From Pelobates cultripes (Eukaryota; Chordata; Amphibia; Anura; Pelobatidae): DNA of 64,000 bases. A program made the position numbers and the translations under genes. How positions within the stretch are numbered: the first letter of the stretch is position 1; the number at the start of each line of letters is the position of its first letter. The notes under the pieces are model-generated. The model was given only the letters and a program-made list of their open reading frames with translations, was not told the DNA's origin and searched no databases. The stretch is from NCBI GenBank assembly GCA_933207985.1, contig OW240916.1, forward strand, positions 299,380,451-299,444,450, read 5' to 3'. Positions 26,814 through 39,865 of the stretch are shown piece by piece.

Positions 26814-27927
26814 GTAAGTATCCTTTAACATCTTTAAAAAAAAAAAACACACACACACTTTAGTCTCCAGTTTTCCAATCAGAAACTAGTGAATAATAAT
26901 GAAGTATTTAATTTTCAGATTTTTATTACTTACATATTTTTAGTACGTAAAATAAACTCACTAGGATTAATAGCAGTGTTTGATATCGGCAGTAAAATGT
27001 ACAGAGATGTACCGAAGAAAGCATCGTAATCTGATTGTATTCGGAAATCAGGGAGCTCCTCCCTCATTGAATGCCACTCCATCAACAAATCCAGTGCTGA
27101 TCCCAAAGAAAGATTAGGTTCAATGTTTATTTCAACACATGCAAAAAAAGGGCTTTTTGGGAAGTGGGTCAAGCAAGCTGACTGATTCACAGTGTTATAC
27201 TTTTATTCACGAATGTTACTTGAATAAAGCTTGTATATGATCATGTCTTTGTAATTTGTACAACTCTTAGTACTTCAGAAAAAGTGTTCTTCATAAATGA
27301 TAAATCAAATAGATAAATACTGCAAGTACCTTGACCACTTCAGTGTTTTGAAGTGTTTATGGTACTTGGAGTCTGTATGTGCAGTGTTTCAGTTTGAAAC
27401 ATTGCACATACTAAGAAATGTTTTATTGCTGTTGGGGGTGTAACTCCATCACTGGCAGTATCATCGGTCAGCCCAGAGCAAGAGATCTGGAATGGCTAAT
27501 ATTCCATCGACAGATGGTCATTCATTGACTGAGAGTGATCAGCTAAGGTTCTCAGATAACTAATAATTGATAGATTCTTAGTTCTTAAGAAGCCAAATGC
27601 CAATCACAAGGCTGAGAGAAGACTAAGTATCTGGCAGGACTGTTTTGCCGGTTTCGCAATGGCAGGACCCAAGTTTGCCCCACTACTGGGGAACAGCACT
27701 AGGACATCCAAGCATCATAACTACTACAGTGGGGTGTTTTGGCTATGATGCTTGGAATAACCATGTAAGGACATAAATACAAATGACAACTTACTGCAAT
27801 ATTAATTACCATTTAAAAATTACTTTTGAAGGGCTTTCAGCTAAGAAAACTGGATAAATGATTAAGCACATTAGAATCAGTATACTTGTTAATAATGTTT
27901 TAATTTATTAATTTTTTTTTTTTGTAG
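26814..27927 (+). other. VCAN: VCAN last intron
   Basis: A 1.1-kb intron with a short A run and CA repeat near 26836 and a long poly-T tract before the tttgtag acceptor. A short palindrome pairs 'ccaagcatcata' (about 27698) with 'tatgatgcttgg'. No exon is seen. Confidence 0.85.
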
Positions 27928-28058
27928 CGTCCATGTACCAACGGACTTATTCTAAGAAATATTACTACAAATTCATTCCACCTGAGATGAGGACCTCACA
28001 AAACTCCCCCAAACATCAACACCGTTGGAGCAGGACTTGGCAAAACTCCCCACGCTGA
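27928..28058 (+). CDS. VCAN: Versican terminal coding exon with stop (exon 15)
   Basis: The exon completes a Pro codon split with exon 14, then reads [15 protein letters not shown] through [15 protein letters not shown] and a TGA stop at 28056-28058. The YQRTYS motif and the basic HRWSR tail are hallmarks of the versican C-terminus. The stretch between them is the least conserved part of G3, as is usual. The intact stop and frame support a functional gene. Confidence 0.97.
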
Positions 28059-28884
28059 ATGAGTTTTTAACACCACCAGCGGACACTTTAATTGCCGAAG
28101 TCCTAAATTACAGTGCCTTTGAAATAAGAAGTGTTATCCGTCAGGCCTTGGACATTTTGGGACAATGGCATAAAAAAAAAAAAATGTAAAAAAAAAATCG
28201 GAAGATCAAACATTTTGAATTAAAACATTAGCCATTCTAGGGAACTAAACCAGATGTAGGCATACAATAATTTCCAGCCTACTAGAAATCTTTTGTTTTT
28301 GTATGTCACCAATGCAAACCATTTTATTGTATTAATACAAGCTTACTTTAATATTTAAACAGCTTGACAGTAGCACCGATGACATTTGTAAATAAGATGA
28401 TTTAAATACATTTTCTAATCATGTATATATAAAAAAAAAAAAATAGTGACACTAAAGTCAAGCATATTTAATAAGTGCTATATAGTGCAAACGTCAAATC
28501 ATAAATTTAAATTGATGCTCGTTTACCGAGGCTGGAAATAATTCGAGGTGTGGAGGAAACATTTGTGCCAGAAGAGGAGACGTTTTCACCATTAAAAAAA
28601 AAAGATTGTGCCATATATTTAAATGTTTTTATGTTTTCGGAGAAAAAAACCCAAACAAAACAAACTGAGCTTTGAAAGTACATCGGAATCTAGCCTCTGT
28701 GTTGACTGCAATAAAGGAGTAATTTTTCTTGCCATCATCCATGACCACTTTTTAAAAATGGAATATTTGGATGAATTATCTTTTATTCTATTAGTCAGTA
28801 GTTTTGTTTTATGTTTTAGAAACATTTTCAGTGGCAGAGGGTTCTGTTGCTGGACTAAAAGAGTTAAACTACTGTACTAACTCA

Positions 28885-28965
28885 TTAACCCCTTCAGGAC
28901 CAGAGACACGTCGGGAAGTTCACGATTACAAGGGATGTGCCTAAGCCTGATCCTGAAGGAGTTAA
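28885..28965. mobile_element. TTAA-flanked palindromic MITE in the VCAN 3' UTR
   Basis: It runs from ttaaccccttcaggac to tcctgaaggagttaa, with TTAA at both edges. The termini match the ends of the family-C copies at 21641 and 56289, but the centre differs. In RNA the ends could fold together. Confidence 0.7.
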
Positions 28966-30594
28966 GGGAGTCATTTCTAATGGTCAGTGACGCAATAGCT
29001 GACATTGATGCACCACATTTGCGTCACGCCTATCATTTACAAAACTGCATCGCTTTTTTTGATGCAAGTGTTTATATGGAGTCAAGACTGCTGCATAAGT
29101 AGATGCAACAAAAAAAAATAAAAGAAGTGACTCAGTTTTGAATTTGCATCAAATTATTTGCACCTGAGAAGATCCCACTTTTATTATTTTTTTTGTTTTT
29201 GTTTTTCGTTTTGTTATACCAATATGGGACCTTTGTTGAGTGTATTTGAAAACACTAACATTGTATCTGGAGGGTGCATTTACAATTGTTTTGTAAAAAA
29301 AAAAATACAACAAAAAAAAAAACCACAGTAAATAATTTTGTACATATAATCATTTCTAGGTCTTTTTTAATGAAATAGTAAATGTTTATTGATGAATGCG
29401 GCAGCTGTGAAGAATACTCAAATAATTGTACAAAGCCATACTGCTTAAATTTATGGGATGTGTTGTCATCAAATCATATGACGTTTTATTTTGATTATCA
29501 AAATGTCATCTCTTTTTTTTATGACCAAACATCATAGCTTATTAATCTAAAAATTAGGATGCATCCCTACCTAAAATCAAGAAATCAAAATTATTATTTT
29601 TTTCTCTCATCTCATCATGTTGGGATCAAATATTTCATTTCAGAGTATTAAAAGAACATATATTGTTATATTAAACCTGCACACTGTAGTAGATACAATA
29701 TATTTTCTGGAAAAAATTTTTTCCTCCCTGTTACTTTAAACGTAGGCACGAAAACAGGACTTGGAAATGGGACAAATGGTTTAGCACCTTCTGTTTCTAA
29801 AACTCACAGTTACGCTGTTACTGAAAATATTTTCACCTTTTTGCCTATAAAACTTAATTTAGCTACAATGCTGCATAATTCATCAAGCACACTTGAATAA
29901 TCCCATGTATTTATACTCTCTTGTGAAATATTTTGTCATTATATTCCTAAATTTTCTTTTCCCCTCGAAAAATGTATCCTAAGAATAGCACATTAATGTA
30001 AAATAACTAAATATATATTGTTTAATATATTGATTTCCCCTTTTTTTTTTTAAACGTTAGTGCATTATGCACCTGGAACTCAGTAGCAAAAAAAAAAAAA
30101 AAAAAATGTAATGAAAACGCTAAACATGTATTTATTGAAATTAGTCTACTGTAATAAAATATCTGGACTTTACTAAAGGCACATAGACATTCCATAAAGA
30201 AAAACAGTTATGGCTTCTTAACAAACCGTCCTACTTACTAATAGAGTGATTGATTCATTCCGTCAGCTGCTGCAACTTGCTGAAACTTTTTTGTACTTGA
30301 CAACAATGCACCACAGTGTTGACCTGTATGTTTTTTTTCTATTATTACAATGCACATAATACTTTTTTTCCTGTATTTATATTATAACGTGTATAGTATA
30401 TAATGTGAACCTTTGGATATTTGTGAATGAAAGTCTAAAATCTTTGTAACTTTTTATATTCGCTTCTGTTTCACCAAAGAAACTCTGTTTTGTTTGCTAG
30501 TAAATGGTTTATAGTGTTTTTATTTATTCTATTTTTTTTCTTTTTTATTATTATTATTTTCTAAATAGAAGAATGTGTAATTAGGGACAAAATC

Positions 30595-30600
30595 AATAAA
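30595..30600 (+). terminator. VCAN: Candidate VCAN polyadenylation signal AATAAA
   Basis: Canonical hexamer about 2.5 kb after the stop codon, with T/GT-containing sequence downstream. An earlier hexamer at 30153 is an alternative. Confidence 0.5.
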
Positions 30601-30620
30601 CACTCAAATGTTCACATGTC

Positions 30621-33600
30621 TCTAGCAGGTTCCCTGAGCCTGTTTAGTTATCTGAAACCGAATGGTTGTTAAGCTTCAGATCTCGGAAAATGAAACCATT
30701 CTATGCGTTTATATCTCTGTTTCTCTATTCACATCAGGGTGTCCCTGATTGATTGGATTGTAGCTAGAATTTCTGGGGCAGCAAATGATATAATTTTCGA
30801 TCAATATTTTGTCTATGCTATGGCAAAGCATTCTTTCAAACGGTTCTATGCAATCCTTGTGCCTTTTAGTTTGAATGCATGTGACAAGGTGTATGAAACA
30901 GTTGATGTAGGGTCCATGAAAGCTGCCAATATTAATTCCTTTTGGTAATTCAACCAGGATAGGCAACCTTCAACACTCTAGATGTTGTGGACTATATCTC
31001 CCATAATACTCTTACAGCCACAATGTTGACAAAGCTTCAGGGGAGATTTAGTCCACAACATCTGGAGTGCCAAAGGTTGCCTACCCATGCACTAAACCTT
31101 TTTGTTGGCTTAAGAAGTGACACGTAACAATTATCCACTTGCTGCAACTTTAGTTATTTTTTCCACTAGGCTTTGTTATACATTTTTCAAGTTGGCTTTA
31201 AATTTACCATTGCTCACTGTTTTAGTTACCCTGCTTGTAATTTATAAGCCTCTTTACAAACTTTTGATTCTGTCTGGCTTTTGTCATTGGTAAAAAAAAG
31301 AATAAAACCTATTAGACCATTGTATCCAATACTGGATTGTTACCGAACTAGCGAAAATATTACCACTCAAAGAAAATATCCAGCTATCTTCATCTTAAAA
31401 AGGGCATCCCTGTTGGGCAAATTGAAGAGTCTCTTTTAATTTTATCAAATATAAAGTGCTAGATGTTTAAATGGATATGACATATGCATTTATATTGTGA
31501 TTCTTCTTAAAACGTTGTAAGTATGCAATGAGGATCGTAAGGATAGTTTATGTAGATCTGGATTTCACTAACTTGTGAAATAAATTATCCTTTTCCCAAA
31601 GTGCAAAACCGAAATTTGATATTTTATTATGTTTATATACCATGTTTATATACCATGGTTGGATTTAGAGTTTAAAGTATACTTTTTTTTTCTACGTTCT
31701 CTGCCATGGTCCACCATATACATACCTGCATTTATTTGCACATGCACAAGGCAGGTAGGTGCTGCACGGGTTCATTGGCCTCACTGATTACATGTATAGT
31801 TGCCTAGGAAGCATAAAGTGGGTTGGCACGGTGACCAAAATACTAATTAAGTGCGGTGCTAAGTTAGTGTTTGGATTGCAGAGCGTTCAGTCATATCAAT
31901 TAAAACTAATCAACTTGTCTAAAGCAGGCATCTTAAACTATTACCCCTGGATGTTACTGAATAGAATCTCCCTCTGGCCATATATTGCATACAAAGAATT
32001 TGGGAAGTTCGGAGATTAATATGAATTTAGCAAGAACTATCAATGCCAGGTTGAAGGAGACTATGCATGGAAACACTGCAGTCCTTGGGTACACCCTATT
32101 GCAAATTATAAATATATATTTGTACTCTGGACATGGGGATTCAATACCATCTCTGGGCAAGTAAAACAGCCATTGATCTAATCAATAGCATCTTTTGAAC
32201 TTTTGAAGACCATCCAAATGACTTAACATGTGATCGAAACATGTGACCTACTGTTTTATACCATCTATAACATCTATGTACAACCACCGACTTTGCGGTT
32301 TCACCACTTTGGATGCTTCAATTTGGTATCAGCTTTAGTTGGTTAAAGTTCTGGTTTGAGATATGTAAAAAGCTGAATGTATTAAATCATTTGGAGGTCA
32401 TTGTCATTTGCTTGGCATGACGTTGTCAAAGGATTTCTAACACTGGCTAAAAATACGCAAACACACTTTAAAAAAAGCATGTATGCAAGTCCAGCTATGG
32501 GCTGTGATCTTTGCAAATATCTAAGCACTTGATGTAAGTTTATTCTGACAAGAACATACAAAATGTGTTTATGATACTATGTACAATTCTTTGTGCTATT
32601 GCTCTCAAAATAAAAGCTGTGTTTTTCTTTTTAAATATGTAACTTAAAACCTCCCTTCCGTAAGCATTGGCTTCCACAACAAATCAATAATCACTTACAT
32701 GTTCGTGTGTGGACAGATACTTTACTCGCTGCAGTGGTTTTACATTTGGAGCTTGCAATGTCAATTCCGTTCAGCTCTGCTCTTTATTAAGGATCTGTTA
32801 TAAGATTAGACATAAATGTTTGTATAAATGAACTGTGCTGTTTCAAAAAGCTATGTTTTATAAAAGAATGGGATCAAATGCAGAATGTTGAATCATATCA
32901 TTCAATCAGAGTGCCAGAATAGAGATCATAGAGTCTAAAACAAAGACAATTATTCTTTACAGTGTTAAACATATTATTCATCGGTAGATTGTCTTCCTTA
33001 AATGGTTTATGTTTTATTTCAGAGTCATTAGTTGTGATGTTTTCATACTGCCTGTTGAAACCAAGTGAATTTGAAGGCTCCAAAACTAAAAAATGTTAAC
33101 CATTTAGGAATGCTCTATGTAAAAACAAATCATTTGCCATAAGTTAATTGGCCAACTGACTTTTCCACTGTTTGCTGGAATTCAATGCACATGAAGCCAT
33201 AGTGATAACACCAGGGTATTGAAAAGAGTGATAACCAAAAACGCCACCATCCACTAAGATGTAAATAGATGGTGTCAGATGACGACACATGGACCAACCC
33301 AGGTGAGAGAAACAGTGTGATACTTAGATCATGATTGAAGAAAATAAGAATTTGCATAGATTACCAAGGCTAATACTTTTAACAGATCAAAAGAATGGAG
33401 TTGTCAGAGACAACCAGTGTCTTCAGAGACTTGACCAGCTGGCTAGTAAAAATGCAGGAACTAGAATTTTGTACAGTGGTAAACTTTATTTCAGGTAAAT
33501 CACTTAGTATTTGTAAGGTTGTTTTTTTTAATTCAGGTAGTCTGATTGTCATGCGTTTGGTGGTTCGACACGTTTGAATATTGTCCATGCGAAACGATGG

Positions 33601-34400
33601 ACGCGAAAATGGGTCAATCAGTGTACTTAAATTACCAAATTATAAATATTATGTATATATTTTACAGTACACTGATAGGAGCATTTTCGCACCATTTGGT
33701 TCACAGATCAAGTGTGAAAAAGTAACAATATAGGGAAAAGAGAAGGAGCCATAAAAAATATCTACATTTTAAATAGATCATATCAAAATTTAAATTTTTT
33801 TGTTTTTACTGCTCTTCATTTTTTCCCTCGATTGGTCACTTCTCACTGATCTGTGAATAAAAACAACATTTAGTGGTTGTCCTCATAGCCATCAATCATC
33901 TCTTTTTGTGGTGCTTGGCCATTGCCTGGTTTTGTTTACTTGCAATATTCCCAAATGGATCCTCTGAACCCAAAAAGTTCATTTAAAACTGCTAAAAGAC
34001 AAGAAAGCAGTAAAAAAACAACAACTATGTTTACCGCTTTCATGTGGCAAGGTTGCACCATTTTTACATGTTTTTCATGTCTATGAATTTGACATATACA
34101 GGTATATATGCAGGGCCAGGTTTATCCTCTCTAATACCCCATGGCCAATTTCCTCAGCCTGTCATATATAAAGCTTGGGGTATATGATTGGATGGATATT
34201 ACTAGTTTGGGGTATGTAACTGGAATGGGTGAATGTGATTAATTTGGGTTATGACTGTATCATGGGCATCTGCAGGAATTTTTCCAGGGTGGGGCATAAT
34301 TGTAATGACATCCATGCTTGGTCCCTTTTTAACAGTGTCATGAAGGGGAGGAACATAGTCATTATCACATAAAGCCAGGATGAATAGTGTTTTCATGTTT
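30621..34400. other. Intergenic sequence downstream of VCAN
   Basis: Apart from a family-A MITE at 30959-31085 I find only AT-rich non-coding sequence. No open frame here has recognisable content. In other vertebrates HAPLN1 lies beyond VCAN, but I see no link-module exon in this window. Confidence 0.7.
30959..31085. mobile_element. Palindromic MITE, family A (best copy)
   Basis: The ends ataggcaacctt and aaggttgcctac pair. The arms 'ctctagatgttgtggact' and 'agtccacaacatctggag' pair inside them. The total is about 127 bp with no coding capacity. Confidence 0.8.
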
Positions 34401-34434
34401 GTATTACTGACACTATAGTGTTCCTTTAAGCAAA

Positions 34435-34523
34435 TTAAAGGAACATTCTGGTCACCATAACAACTTCATCTAAATGAAAATGCTATGATGCCAGGAAGCT
34501 CCTGTGTGCTTTCTTTCCTTTAA
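34435..34523. mobile_element. T2/Kolobok-like MITE, complete short copy
   Basis: It starts TTAAAGGAACATTCTGGTCA and ends in TTTCCTTTAA, the complement of the start. It is 89 bp with TTAA at both edges. The end of a second copy (cactatagtgttcctttaa) lies just upstream at 34411-34429, so two copies sit nearly adjacent. The TTAAAGGRR terminus is known for the frog T2 group. Confidence 0.75.
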
Positions 34524-34976
34524 TGGGTTAAATCGCTCTCAAATGGTTTAACCCCAAAGGCTTCCTCCAGCTCCAGATTTCCAGGTCGCTCAGTGGTATT
34601 TGGCTTCTGAAACAGAGTGTCAGTAAGTGCAGATTGATGTCAGGCATGGGTGCTACAGATTGGCTAGAGTGGTCAGTTGATGCTCTAAGCCAATCGCTAG
34701 TTCCCGGTTCATAAAATTATTTAACTTTTTTGTGAATGGGGAGCTACTAATTGGCTTCGAGTGCCAGCTGATCATTCTAGTCAAACAGCGACATCCCTCC
34801 CAATGCCGGCTCTCTGTGCTTTCTGACACTCAGTAAAAAAAGTGAACACATTAACACTGATATTTTTTTTTTACCTGGGGAGATGAGAAGGTCCAAAGTT
34901 TCCTTGCCAGGCCTAGGTACCAAAGCCTTATGATGTGGTGTCCAGAATAAAGTGGAGGGTTCACTTCACTTGTCCT

Positions 34977-35690
34977 TCCTGCTCCAATCTCCTTTTCTTC
35001 TCCTTCATTTGACACAGTCTTCTTTTTCTTCTGACACTGTCTTCTCTCCTCCTTGGCTCCTTCTGCTCCTTTACCTTTCTGCTACTTTCTGCTTATTGTG
35101 CTCCCCCTTCTGCTCCTTTCTCTTTCTGATCCCTTTCTGCTCCTTCTCCAACTTTACCTTTGTGCTCCTTGCTGTCCCTTTCTGCTCCTTGCTACCCCCT
35201 TTCTGCTCCTTCTCCTACTTTACCTTTGTGCTCCTTCTGATTCTTTCTGCTCCTTTACCTTCGTGCTCCTTCTGTCCCTTTCTGCTCTTTGCAGACACTT
35301 CCTACTCCTTGCAGACCCTTCCTGCTCCTGGCAGACCCTGCCTGCTCATTTCTGTTCCTTCTCCTACTTCACCTTTGTGCTCCTTCTGTCCCTTCCTGCT
35401 CCTTGCTGCCATTTTCATCTCCTTGCTGCCATTTTCAGCTCCTTGCTGACCCTTTCTGCTCCTTCTGCTTTACCTTTGTGTTGCTTTACCTTCCAGCTCC
35501 TTGCTGACCCTTCCTGCTCCTTGCAGACCCTTCCTTCTCCTTGTTGACCCTTCGTGCTCCTTGCAGACTCTTCCTTCTCCTTGTTGACCCTTCCTGCTCC
35601 TTGTTGTCCCTTCCAGCTCCTTGCTGCCCCTTTCTGCTCATTTCTATTCCTTCTCATTTCTGCTCCTTCTCTTACTTGCTGACCCTTCCT
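34977..35690. repeat. Pyrimidine-rich degenerate minisatellite
   Basis: The + strand is almost all C and T, built from variants of a unit such as 'tttctgctccttctgc' and 'ccttgctgaccc'. Long open frames on both strands are products of the repeat and are not genes. Confidence 0.9.
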
Positions 35691-36690
35691 GTAGGCTGTC
35701 TCTCCCCCTCCCATCCCTCACTTATCTGATCTATAGGCTGTCTCCCCCCCATCCCTCACTTCCCTGATTTGCAGTATATCTCTGCCCCCATATGCCTCAC
35801 TTCCCTGATTTGCAGTATATCTCTGCCCCCCATATGCCTCACTTCCCTGATTTGCAGTCTATCACTGCCCCCCATATGCCTCACTTACCTATTCTGTCGG
35901 CGATTTCTGCCCCCCATGCCTCACTTCCCTGATCTGTAGGCTACTCTGCCCCCCCATGCCTCACTTCCCTGATCTGTAGGCCTCTGCCCCATATGCCTCA
36001 CTTCCCTGATCTATAGGCTCTCTGCCCACCCCTCACTTCCCTGATCTATAGGCTCTCTGCCCACCCCCTCACCCTGATCCTCTCTGCCCACCCCTCACTT
36101 CCCTGATCTGTAGGCTCTCTGCCCACCCTCACTTCCCTGATCTGTAGGCTCTCTGCCCCCCATGTCTCACTTCCTGATCTGTAGGCTCTCTGCCCCCCAT
36201 GTCTCACTTCCCTGATCTGTAGGCTATCCCTGCCCCCATGTCTCACTTCCCCAGGCTCTCTGCCCCCATGTCTCACTTCCTCCTGATCTGTAGGCTATCT
36301 CTGCCCCCCATGTCTCACTTCCTGATCTGTAGGCTATCTCTGCCCCCATGTCTCACTTCCCTGATCTGTAGGCTATCTCTACCCCCATGTCTCACTTCCT
36401 GATCTATAGGCTATCTCTGCCCCCATGTCTCACTTCCTGATCTGTAGGCTCTCTCTGCCCCCCATGCCTCACTTCCTGATCTGTAGGCTCTCTCTGCCCC
36501 CCATGCCTCACTTCCCTGATCTGTAGGCTATCTCTGCCCCCGCATGCCTCACTTCCCTAATCTGTAGGCTATCTCTGCCCCCCTCACTTCCCTGATCTGT
36601 AGGCTCTCCCCCCATGCCTCACTTCCCTGATCTATAGGCTATCTCTGCCCCCCATCCCTCACTTAACTCATCTGTAGGCTGTCTCTGGCT
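35691..36690. repeat. Minisatellite with units of about 40 bp
   Basis: More than twenty units of the form 'cttccctgatctgtaggcta' followed by 'tctctgcccccatgtctca' are arrayed head to tail. Unit length varies by several bases. It directly follows the pyrimidine-rich tract. Confidence 0.93.
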
Positions 36691-39600
36691 GCATGTGTTA
36701 CTCCCCTGCGGATTCAGTCAGAGAAAAGCAGGGAAAGATGTAGCTTCCTATCCCTGTCTCTCTCCGTACACAGTGCCGGCGCCGGTATTGCACTGTATTT
36801 TCAATCACATGAAAATTAGCAGAACAGGCTGAAAAATCCAGGGGGCACTTGCCCCCCCCCCTGTGGACACCCATGACGACATAGAATGAGACTGTGTTTG
36901 CCAAGATGGATACTATTATTAGATTTTTCCAAGTATGTCCTGGTATACCAGGTCTAACTCAACAATGCTTATTAACTTTGGAAGAAGGAAGGACTGTATC
37001 AATACTACCATGAATTGAACCTGTGCCCATTATATTTGAACAAGCACTAAAGAGCTATTGCACCATTTAATTGAGCTATCACATTAGGAGATGAGAGTTA
37101 TTTAAGCTGCTTATCATTATCGGTCTGGATATGCTAATTAAAACCTTCATATTCTGTGTCTAATCCCATGGGTTCCACATAATTCTGTATGAACTATACA
37201 AGACTTGGCTAAATAACAAAGATATTCCAAAATGCCTAGCCCATACAAAGCGTTAACATGTTTGACAAATTGTGTACAGTTCTACTACTGATCTTATTAA
37301 CAGGTCCAGATTCAGATAAGCATCGACATGTGTCCAGTGGCTTCTGTTACAAAGTTACGCTCTTTAGAATAAAGAATGTCCAATAGTCTTTGATATACCT
37401 AATGAATGTTGTTCTGGCAAACCTCAACAATATCTCCCTTTATCACAGAGATGCTGTAATGTTCACAGAGCCCAAACTTGGCTTGGTTTTTGCCAGGATA
37501 TCACAGAAGTAAGTTCAGGTACCTACGTTGGAGGCTAGTTCATCAGCCTTAACAATATGTGCTGTTCTTAGTCCTTTACATCATTTGTCTTTGTATGTCC
37601 GGATACATTATCATGCGATATTGACCTTGGATTGTTACCTGTGCCTGGATTTATACTAATCTTTCTCTGTTTGTTTATTAGCTTTGCTTATTATCAAACA
37701 GATACTTTTGTCAATGAATGGGAAATCTGTGCCTTAGTCATTCAAACAATGGTTCTCATCCCTAAGTGATAACACAATTATTTTTCATAGATCCTGAAAT
37801 GTAACCTGCTATCAATTAAAATGCAGAGTCTATATATAATTATGTGTTTAATCAATACTCTGCAGCAACACCCTGCAGTCATATACATACAGCAGAATAC
37901 GTTGACATATTAGACTTATATTTACATTTAAATCACCCACTTGGTAGATATTAATTGCATTTAAAGGAGGCTAATTAGACACAGAGAAGACTTCATTAAA
38001 TCAAATGCTGCAACATTAGTTAGTGGGAGGTTGGATGTAATTACTTATAAATAGTATACATTAAGATAATTACATTATATAACTGTAAATTACATTTTTG
38101 ATAGATGGCAAAAATTATACATTACTGGGTTCAAATAACATTATTAATGGGATTCTTTTATAACTGTGTTTGCCAAATGCTTTTAAATGTAAAATATATT
38201 AAGTGACAGAAGTCCATTTTCTTCATTGCTTTAAGAATTATTATAATTGTGCACAATGAATACAATTCTGTGGTTTGTCCATGAAATTATTTTGTTTTAG
38301 GCAATTTTGTTTTTGTCAATGTTGCATTTTGGTTCACCCGAAGTTCATCCACGTTTTTTTTATGGGGATAGGGCTTATAAAGTAATGGGGATGGGGCATA
38401 ATCATAGTCTCCCCCCTTATCCTCTCATGCTTCCACCTATAGGCATCAGGTGGGGAAATTTAAAATAAGTAAAGGGGGTTGACAGATCACTGTCCCCATT
38501 CTGTGCCAGTTGGGGAGGCTATTTGATTAAACATCTTTGCCCCCCCCACCTTTAGTCGATGGGGGGAGCTATTGTCCACCCTGGAACCCACCTATTGGTG
38601 GCGAATGGGGGCCCTTGTACTAACATTTATAGGGGAAGACCTAATGTCCTTCACCTGGGGTATATAGTGTTCCCCCCAGCTCCAACCCATGAGCGGCCTG
38701 TGTGGGCTCTAATTTATTAAACAAGGGGTGGTAAACCCCCGAAATAATGACATGTTTCCCCATCACCTCCCTCCCACAGGTGGCTTGTGCTCCCCATCTC
38801 CTTGCCACCCTATAATAAAAATATTAAATTCTACCTATACCCCTCACCCTATGGTAGTGAAGGGTGTTTTAAAACGAATAACTTTAAACAATCTATATAT
38901 ACTTACCATCTGAGTTCTTCTTTATTATTGTTCTTCTCATCGTCAGCCTTCAAAAAAGCCCAAATTAAAATCCAAAATAACTGATGCAACTAATCAAAAT
39001 ACCTCCACCCCCTGATTCTGAGCACTCTGATTTGGTTGGTTTCCAAGCACTCTGATGGCCAAGTCTCGAAAGCTTTAGGGCAACCAATCGGTTTGAGCCT
39101 TGGAGCACACTAGGTCCTCTCTTTTATATTATAACCCACTGACCACAGGTGGACTATAATCTGTTCCATGATCATCCCATTACTTATTTTAAAGTCTCTC
39201 ACTAGATGTCCACAGGTGGGGCACGGGGTGGGCACTATGACCCCCAATGTTTCAAAGGGTAGGTCTGTCCCACTGTTTTTCATTTACTTGATTAATAGTG
39301 TCACAGGTTAAGGATGCACAAAATGTATTAAGCACATAAAAACTGCATGTGTTACTTTATTGCACTTTCTCTTTTATCCTAGCTATTACGAGTATCAACA
39401 TTTTCAATGAGTATAAGTTCTTCTTTAATAAACTGGCAGGAATACAGGAACAATTTTTCAGACCATTAAAAGAGACTACACCCTTGTCCCCTGTATTCTC
39501 TGTGAAATACAATGACGAGAAATTGTAAGCAGGAGAAAAATAATATTAATATAATCGTACAGGGTGGAACACATGCTGCACTGCCAGTCTGGGGAGCCAG

Positions 39601-39860
39601 GAAAGTTGAATATTTCTATGGGTTAAGGTGCAAACGTCTGTTTTACTGACCAGGCCACAGCAATATTACATTTAAGTAATGGCCAAAGTAACAGTTAATG
39701 GAAAGAAAAATTAATAATGTGTTCAAGTTATAAACAAACATATAATACAACGGGATGAATGCTTTGTTCGCCAAACTGCCCCAATAGGTGGACAACGGGG
39801 CATGCAAGGTAATGCAAAGCCTTATGGTCAAACGGTGATGCCAGCTCCACCAAGGGCTTG
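36691..39860. other. Intergenic sequence without recognised genes
   Basis: It holds AT-rich DNA and a stretch of C-rich runs around 38400-38800 (for example near 38542). The open frames there carry no recognisable protein. I see no RNA gene. Confidence 0.6.
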
Positions 39861-39865
39861 TACCC

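Larger units (their letters stand above)
28059..30620 (+). other. VCAN: VCAN 3' untranslated region (end inferred)
   Basis: AT-rich sequence after the stop, with several A and T homopolymers and a TTAA-flanked MITE at 28885-28965. AATAAA signals occur at 30153-30158 and 30595-30600; the second is my choice for the main 3' end because of its position and following sequence. A third AATAAA at 32609-32614 could serve a longer form. The end is inferred, not seen. Confidence 0.55.

Noticed and set aside
34952..36276. Long open frames on both strands (up to 165 residues)
   Set aside because: They are translations of pyrimidine-rich and minisatellite repeats.
35722..36690. CRISPR-like array of regularly spaced repeats
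   Set aside because: The units are contiguous and degenerate with no unique spacers, and the DNA is vertebrate.
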